Source: Candidatus Zixiibacteriota bacterium
GTDB lineage: Bacteria > Zixibacteria > MSB-5A5 > JAABVY01
Reading direction: 5' to 3'
Assembly: GCA_014730285.1 (NCBI GenBank)
Contig: WJIM01000222.1
Coordinates: 1-12,404 of the forward strand
DNA length: 12,404 nt
Below the pieces are notes generated by a model. It ran no database searches. It saw only the letters and a program-made list of their open reading frames with translations, and was not told the origin of the DNA. Shown here one piece after another: positions 8,549-12,404 of this stretch. Every line of letters begins with the position of its first letter. The first letter of the stretch is position 1. Made by a program: the position numbers and the translations under genes.

Positions 8549-8595
8549 GTGCAGGGTCTTGGCTGCCGATGGAATCGGGAGGTGTGACCCTGCGC
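8549..8595 (+). terminator. Two-tier stem-loop after the octahaem gene (possible terminator or RNA-processing element)
   Basis: GCAGGGTC (8551-8558) pairs perfectly with GACCCTGC (8586-8593), extended by a U-G and a G-C pair. Inside it, CCGAT (8566-8570) pairs with ATCGG (8574-8578). It begins 20 bp after the stop codon. No T-run follows, so it is not a textbook intrinsic terminator; it might protect the 3' end of the transcript. Confidence 0.5.
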
Positions 8596-8731
8596 CATAT
8601 TGACTTATCTGGGTAGGCTTTTCTTTCACATTACAAACAATACCACAATAATCCTAATTGCTAATAGACTCGTCTAATTTCTAAGTCATTAATAACCATA
8701 AAATTACACCGCAATTTCCTCCAAAAAATAC

Positions 8732-8775
8732 TTGACTTTGCTACTATTTTCACTAAGTTAGTAAGCGTTAACTTA
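8732..8775 (+). promoter_or_regulatory. Promoter and inverted-repeat operator of the TetR-family gene
   Basis: A -35 TTGACT (8732-8737) is followed at 16 bp by TAAGTT (8754-8759), a modest -10. Overlapping this -10 is a perfect inverted repeat, TAAGTTA, 8 bp, TAACTTA (8754-8775). Within it is a nested GTAAG/CTTAC pair (8761-8765 and 8772-8776). The repeat ends 16 bp before the regulator's start codon. Its size and position fit a TetR operator for autorepression. Confidence 0.6.
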
Positions 8776-8791
8776 CGATACAGATGGTGAG

Positions 8792-9391
8792 ATGGCAGAA
8801 GACAGGAAGAATCAGATCATAAAAGAGGCAACAGCCCTCTTTAGCAAATATGGTTATGACAAAGTGTCCGTAAAGCAGATAGCATCAGCATGCGGTGTGA
8901 CCGACGCCGCCCTTTACAAGCATTTCGATTCCAAGGCTGATGTTTATGACAAGGTGCTGGAGTCGCTGGTGCATCGAATGGAGTATCGGGAATTGTTCGA
9001 GCGCCTCAGCAAAATCGATGATCTGGAAAAAGTCCTGCATGAGATGGCGCAGTTTCTATTGGAATTCCTTAATAAAAATGACGATCTCTATCGGCTGTTA
9101 TTATTCTCCGCCTTGCGAGGCCATTCCAAAGCCAGAAAGATATATGCCCAAATCCGCGGTAATCTGATCGAATTCACCGCCGGCCGCTTGCAGATCTTTA
9201 AGGAGCGCGGGATTACTTATGATATCGATCCTCTGATAACCTCTCGCTGCTTTATAGGTATGGTTATGGACTGCGCGCTGGGATTGAATCTGTGGCAGAG
9301 CCTTGGGGGCAAAGCGGTGAGTCCGGAGGATGCTATCGGGAACAATATCCCTATTTATGCCCGCGGCTTGATAAAAAAGGATGGTATTTGA
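8792..9391 (+). CDS. TetR/AcrR-family transcriptional regulator
   Basis: The 199-residue protein has the usual TetR length. Residues 5-50 hold the helix-turn-helix: IIKEATALFSKYGYDKVSVK, then QIASACGVTDAALYKHFDSK, a close fit to the family consensus (recognition helix around TDAALYKHF). The rest is an alpha-helical ligand/dimer domain that I cannot assign to a ligand. The start has only a weak ribosome site (GGTGAG, 8786-8791) immediately upstream. The operator-like repeat just upstream suggests autoregulation. The gene points the same way as the small ORF, decahaem cytochrome and barrel that follow, with 36 bp before the small ORF. It probably controls that branch and may also act on the upstream cytochrome genes. 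The inducing signal is unknown. Confidence 0.93.
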   Translation: MAEDRKNQIIKEATALFSKYGYDKVSVKQIASACGVTDAALYKHFDSKADVYDKVLESLVHRMEYRELFERLSKIDDLEKVLHEMAQFLLEFLNKNDDLYRLLLFSALRGHSKARKIYAQIRGNLIEFTAGRLQIFKERGITYDIDPLITSRCFIGMVMDCALGLNLWQSLGGKAVSPEDAIGNNIPIYARGLIKKDGI

Positions 9392-9427
9392 TGGATTGGT
9401 TTGTTATCTTTTGCCGGAGGGGAGACG

Positions 9428-9550
9428 ATGGCTTTTAGATCTGTTGGCAAGCAGTCATATATCCGCACAATCTCATTTCCTGCTAATATTATCACATTAA
9501 ATAAAGATAATAATAATTTTATTATTAAAGATGGAGGAACGAGGGTATGA
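9428..9550 (+). CDS. Candidate 40-residue small ORF, start/stop-coupled to the decahaem gene
   Basis: ATG 9428 is preceded by GGAGGGGAG (9416-9424), one of the strongest ribosome sites in the window, at 7 nt from the GGAGG core. The frame encodes 40 residues beginning MAFRSVGKQSYIRTISFPAN. It ends in TGA 9548-9550, which overlaps the ATG of the decahaem gene as ATGA. That combination suggests a translated, translationally coupled leader or small protein. The peptide is basic and polar, has no haem motif, membrane helix or recognised domain, and its second half is AT-rich (Asn/Lys/Ile). It could be a regulatory leader peptide or a chance frame; no function is proposed. Confidence 0.4.
   Translation: MAFRSVGKQSYIRTISFPANIITLNKDNNNFIIKDGGTRV
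9508..9527. repeat. AT-only inverted repeat before the decahaem gene
   Basis: TAATAATAA (9508-9516) and TTATTATTA (9519-9527) form a perfect 9-bp inverted repeat with a 2-bp centre, just upstream of the ribosome site GGAGG (9533-9537). It may be a protein-binding site or a weak RNA hairpin, or simply low-complexity AT sequence inside the small ORF. Confidence 0.3.
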
Positions 9551-10518
9551 GTAAGCGCCTGATTCTTACGGGCAAGCTCTTCCTGGCCGGTTTCCTGATT
9601 ATCATGGCCGGCTGGCTGTCATTGCCGCAATCCGGGATTGCGGATGATGATTACGGCCAGCGTGCTTATGTCGGCACGGAAACCTGCATGATGTGCCATG
9701 AGGACGTTACCATGGAGTTTTCGGAAACGCCTCACGGGGTGCTTCTGGGAGAGATTGAAAAGTACAAGGAGAGGCTGTGCGAGACCTGTCATGGTCCGGG
9801 AAGCGTGCATGCCGAGGAAATGAACGCTGAGACGATTATTAATCCGGCGAAGCTTGATGGTATGGGTGACCGTGATCCCTGCCTCAATTGTCACGGCGAC
9901 ACGAAATACGCCAACTGGGATTTTTCTCCCCACGCCGCTGAGGGCATGCATTGCGCCGACTGTCACCAGAGTCATGCCAAAATCGGGCAGACCCTGACAA
10001 AAGAGCCGCCCGAGCTCTGTTATGACTGCCATACGGATGTGCGCGCATCTTTCTATATGCCCTCGCATCATCCCTTAAACGAGGGCATTGTGAGTTGTCT
10101 GGACTGCCATAATGTCCACGGTGATGAGATGCAGTTCGCAGTACAGGCTGAAGGCCGTCAGCGCTGTATCTCATGCCATCCGCATACCGAAGGACCGTTT
10201 ATCTTCGAGCATGAGCCTGTTACCGAGGATTGCGGAATCTGTCATGAACCGCACGGCGCTGTTGCCAACAATCTACTGGTACAGACCGAACCGGCTTTGT
10301 GCCTGAATTGTCATTCAATGCATTTTCATGCAACCATCCCGGGTATCACCGGGGACAGCCTTGAAGCTCCACAGCAGCCGGGACGTTTCTTCAGCTCCAC
10401 GCATGACGGGTTCAAGGAAGGTTTTCTGACTAAATGTACTCAGTGCCATACAGCTGTCCACGGATCCGATCTGCCCGCCCAGTCTGTTTCCGGCGGCGGC
10501 AAGGCGTTAACGAGGTAG
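9547..10518 (+). CDS. Decahaem c-type cytochrome, DmsE/MtrA/PioA family
   Basis: The 323-residue protein has a signal peptide (hydrophobic 10-28, likely cleaved near GIA-DDD, residue 32) and exactly ten CXXCH motifs: CMMCH, CETCH, CLNCH, CADCH, CYDCH, CLDCH, CISCH, CGICH, CLNCH, CTQCH. YVGTETCMMCHE at the start and GPFIFEHEPVTEDCGICHEP late in the protein are hallmarks of DmsE/MtrA-type decahaem cytochromes, and the length of about 320 fits. It would carry electrons through the barrel encoded 12 bp downstream. GGAGG (9533-9537) lies 9 nt before the ATG, and the start overlaps the stop of the small ORF. It is a paralogue of the minus-strand decahaem protein but lacks that protein's C-terminal CX4CH. 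The adjacent barrel and absence of a reductase gene favour MtrA/PioA-type conduit function over a dimethyl-sulfoxide reductase partner. Confidence 0.95.
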   Translation: MSKRLILTGKLFLAGFLIIMAGWLSLPQSGIADDDYGQRAYVGTETCMMCHEDVTMEFSETPHGVLLGEIEKYKERLCETCHGPGSVHAEEMNAETIINPAKLDGMGDRDPCLNCHGDTKYANWDFSPHAAEGMHCADCHQSHAKIGQTLTKEPPELCYDCHTDVRASFYMPSHHPLNEGIVSCLDCHNVHGDEMQFAVQAEGRQRCISCHPHTEGPFIFEHEPVTEDCGICHEPHGAVANNLLVQTEPALCLNCHSMHFHATIPGITGDSLEAPQQPGRFFSSTHDGFKEGFLTKCTQCHTAVHGSDLPAQSVSGGGKALTR

Positions 10519-10530
10519 GAGGTGAAAAAA

Positions 10531-12294
10531 ATGAGAAAGATTGTTATTAGTCTGTTGTTCCTTTGCCTGGCCTCAAGCCTGACGGCATCCGCAGTTCTTG
10601 CCCAGGAAAATGGATCGGAAACGCGTTTCAGCCTCTGGCTGGGCGGCCATTATAATTCGTGGGAGGATTACGGTAAGAAGCTGGGTGAATTCAGGCATAT
10701 TTATGATAATGCCTACCCTGAGGCCAAATTCAATATTTTCAATCGCGGCGCGGATTATTTCCTGAATTTGAACGGTCATTATTATGACAACAAAAATATC
10801 AGCGCCGACTTCGATATGAAATACAGAAATCGGATTAAGGTTAATGTCGACTATCTTCTATTCAGGCGGCAGCTTCAGACAGATTTTCTTGATAATATCA
10901 ATGCCCGCGAGATGGTTGAGAGCGGAGGCGCGGGTGGAAAGATGCTTACACACGAGGATCTCGATCCCGGTTTCGATTTCAACTATGACCGGCACAGAAT
11001 TAAATCCGAGGTGGAATTTCTTGTCGATGAAAAGAATGACTTCCGTGTCAGAGCCGCTCATCGTTTCTGGAACGATTCAGGAAACGAACAGCGGGTTGCC
11101 TCGACACACTGCTTTAGCTGTCACCTGACCTCGCAGACAGTCGAGGTCGACCGTACGGTAAATCAGTTCAATTTCGGTCTCGAGGGACGTCCCGGGCCGA
11201 TAGGTATCAGCTATGATTTTATCTACAGCAAGTTCGAATCGAATGCCCCTGTCCCGAGCATTTTCTATGATGAGGCCAAGCATCCGGTAAACGGAGGTTC
11301 GGGCGAGGAGTTCGATTCGCGCGTGATTTATGCCGGTGAAGAAGTTATATTTTCCAGCTACCCCGAAACCGAGAAGATCGGCAATAAGGTCAGGTTCAGT
11401 TCACCGATCGGAAAGCACAGAATGAGCGGATCGGCCTTTTACCATCGTTCCAAAAACAACCTCTCCACAATAGAAAGCCAGATAATTGAAGGTGAATTCA
11501 ATAACCTGGTTTCGGATACATACGGAGGAACGTTTAATTTCAGCGCCATACTGAATAAGACTATGCGCCTTCTGGCGAGAACTTCGCTTTCCAGAACTCA
11601 GGCCGATGATATTATGGTCGAGCTTCCAATCTGGCGTGAGGACCGTCCCGGGGAAGAAGTGGATTTCAGCTTCATGCGCTATTCTTCGCTGGACCGTCTC
11701 AGGGGAGATGCCAGCGTGGAGTTGATCGCGCGTTTAAATCCACGCACCACCTTATCCATACTTGGCGGATACGAAGGCATCCGGCGTGATGATTATCCCG
11801 AACAGGATGCCGATGATGCTACCAATCGTCTGATCGGGCAGGCCAAGGTGCGCTACCGCAAGGGCCTGAAGTATTCCCTGGGATTCAAATACCGTTTGGA
11901 AAAAACCAGCAATCCCTTCACCAATTACCGCGGCCTTTTCGAGGCATCCGGACGCGAAGAAGGTTTGGGAACTGTCGGCGAAAATACATTCATCTTCTAT
12001 TACCAGCGCGAGGATTTGAAATATCAGAATGTCACAACACTGCCGACTATCGAGCACGATCTTGAACTTAAAGGCAATTTGAATCTGACGAATAAGGTCG
12101 CTTTGAATGCCAATGTCAAGCTTAGGCTGGATAAGAACAACGATCTGGACAGCCTGGAAGTCGAACACACATTCTTCCAGCCCGCACTCGGATTCAATCT
12201 GATGCCCAATATGCAATGGGTTTTTTCCGGAGGAATGAGATATCAATATCTCAAGTCGCGAGGGCCGGTAACGGTGGCTATGTTCGACGGCTGA
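10531..12294 (+). CDS. MtrB/PioB-like outer-membrane beta-barrel with its own CXXCH motif; interrupted by TGA
   Basis: The readable part is 587 residues. A signal peptide (MRKIVISLLFLCLASSLTAS, cleavage near VLA-QE) is followed by dense alternating amphipathic strands typical of a large porin. Residues 194-198 are CFSCH, a c-haem motif within STHCFSCHLTSQ; MtrB proteins are known for an N-terminal CXXC, but a full CXXCH is unusual. GGAGG (10518-10522) overlaps the stop of the decahaem gene and lies 8 nt before ATG 10531; GTG 10522 falls inside that site and is unlikely. Compared by eye with the first barrel, both share a DPG-then-Tyr-Asp segment, and the CXXCH region looks like an insertion absent from barrel 1. 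The frame stops at TGA 12292-12294, after VTVAMFDG, but barrel-like coding resumes directly beyond it, so this is probably a truncated form of a longer barrel. Confidence 0.85.
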   Translation: MRKIVISLLFLCLASSLTASAVLAQENGSETRFSLWLGGHYNSWEDYGKKLGEFRHIYDNAYPEAKFNIFNRGADYFLNLNGHYYDNKNISADFDMKYRNRIKVNVDYLLFRRQLQTDFLDNINAREMVESGGAGGKMLTHEDLDPGFDFNYDRHRIKSEVEFLVDEKNDFRVRAAHRFWNDSGNEQRVASTHCFSCHLTSQTVEVDRTVNQFNFGLEGRPGPIGISYDFIYSKFESNAPVPSIFYDEAKHPVNGGSGEEFDSRVIYAGEEVIFSSYPETEKIGNKVRFSSPIGKHRMSGSAFYHRSKNNLSTIESQIIEGEFNNLVSDTYGGTFNFSAILNKTMRLLARTSLSRTQADDIMVELPIWREDRPGEEVDFSFMRYSSLDRLRGDASVELIARLNPRTTLSILGGYEGIRRDDYPEQDADDATNRLIGQAKVRYRKGLKYSLGFKYRLEKTSNPFTNYRGLFEASGREEGLGTVGENTFIFYYQREDLKYQNVTTLPTIEHDLELKGNLNLTNKVALNANVKLRLDKNNDLDSLEVEHTFFQPALGFNLMPNMQWVFSGGMRYQYLKSRGPVTVAMFDG

Positions 12295-12404
12295 GCGGGC
12301 CATATATTCAGTGACTCCGTGGGAGTCCTTCATTTCGGCTCGCTTTACACAGATGCAGATTACAAAAACGAAGTCCAGAGCGTTTACGGTACAATCGCCT
12401 ATAT
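12295..12404 (+). pseudogene. In-frame continuation of the second barrel beyond the TGA stop (runs off window)
   Basis: In the same frame as the barrel, the 36 codons after TGA 12292 are all open and read AGHIFSDSVGVLHFGSLYTD and onward to VYGTIAY at the edge. This has the alternating pattern of a beta-hairpin. It resembles the late part of barrel 1 (GHIQATEYKGILAGFGLTYY, then FDAAYEF). The simplest reading is a nonsense mutation or base error in a longer gene. A hairpin GACTCC-GTG-GGAGTC lies at 12313-12327. Confidence 0.6.

Noticed and set aside
8665..8676. Short palindrome TAGAC-TC-GTCTA
   Set aside because: Five-base arms in an AT-rich gap; unlike the TetR operator and not near a promoter element.
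10531..10611. Possible lipoprotein signal in the second barrel (cysteine at residue 12)
   Set aside because: The residues before the cysteine (LFL) do not make a lipobox, and a normal signal-peptidase I site (VLA-QE) follows.
12292..12294. TGA read as tryptophan (alternative genetic code)
   Set aside because: TGA ends the 1492-2445 gene and the TetR gene in sensible places, and TGG is used for tryptophan throughout.
11752..12333. 193-codon minus-strand open frame over the second barrel
   Set aside because: Antisense shadow of barrel coding; no ribosome site or recognisable domain.
1..12404. CRISPR arrays, tRNA/rRNA genes, insertion sequences or att sites
   Set aside because: None seen: no regular short repeats with spacers, no cloverleaf or rRNA sequence, no transposase or integrase frame.

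Overview
The window is a dense multihaem c-type cytochrome locus from a Gram-negative bacterium. Counting by eye, four proteins carry 47 CXXCH haem motifs and a predicted outer-membrane barrel carries one more, plus one CX4CH motif: 48 CXXCH and one CX4CH in about 12.4 kb. Base composition is moderate. The AT-rich intergenic regions, GGAGG-type ribosome sites and TGA/TAG stops fit a standard bacterial code. Such a load of haem proteins plus outer-membrane porins is typical of bacteria that respire extracellular electron acceptors or take electrons from outside (Desulfuromonadia and several uncultivated FCB-type lineages such as Zixibacteria). I cannot assign a taxon from this sequence alone.

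Layout. Minus strand, left: a decahaem MtrA/DmsE-like cytochrome (1492-2445) is followed 10 bp later by a porin-like beta-barrel (1481 down to the window edge, incomplete). Together they form a porin-cytochrome pair. A 460-bp AT-rich divergent region (2458-2916) holds a good sigma70-type promoter for the minus operon and weaker candidates for the plus side. Plus strand: a 932-residue protein with 19 CXXCH motifs fused to a diheme cytochrome b membrane domain (2917-5715). Next is an 866-residue protein with 8 CXXCH motifs fused to a FdnI (formate dehydrogenase gamma)-type cytochrome b (5928-8528). A stem-loop follows, then a TetR-family regulator with an inverted-repeat operator over its own promoter (8754-9391). 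A previously unlisted 40-codon small ORF is coupled to the next gene by an ATGA overlap (9428-9550). A second decahaem DmsE/MtrA-like cytochrome follows (9547-10518), then a second barrel with its own CXXCH motif (10531 onward). The second barrel is broken by an in-frame TGA at 12292, although barrel-like coding continues in the same frame to the window end.

How it may work together (inference). The two fused b/c proteins would sit in the inner membrane, exchange electrons with the quinone pool at their b haems, and present 19 and 8 c haems to the periplasm. The two decahaem-barrel pairs would carry electrons across the outer membrane. The window would then encode a nearly complete quinone-to-outside wire with two parallel inner-membrane gates and two parallel outer-membrane exits. 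One exit branch appears to be controlled by a TetR repressor. No recognisable extracellular lipoprotein cytochrome (MtrC/OmcA type) lies inside the window.
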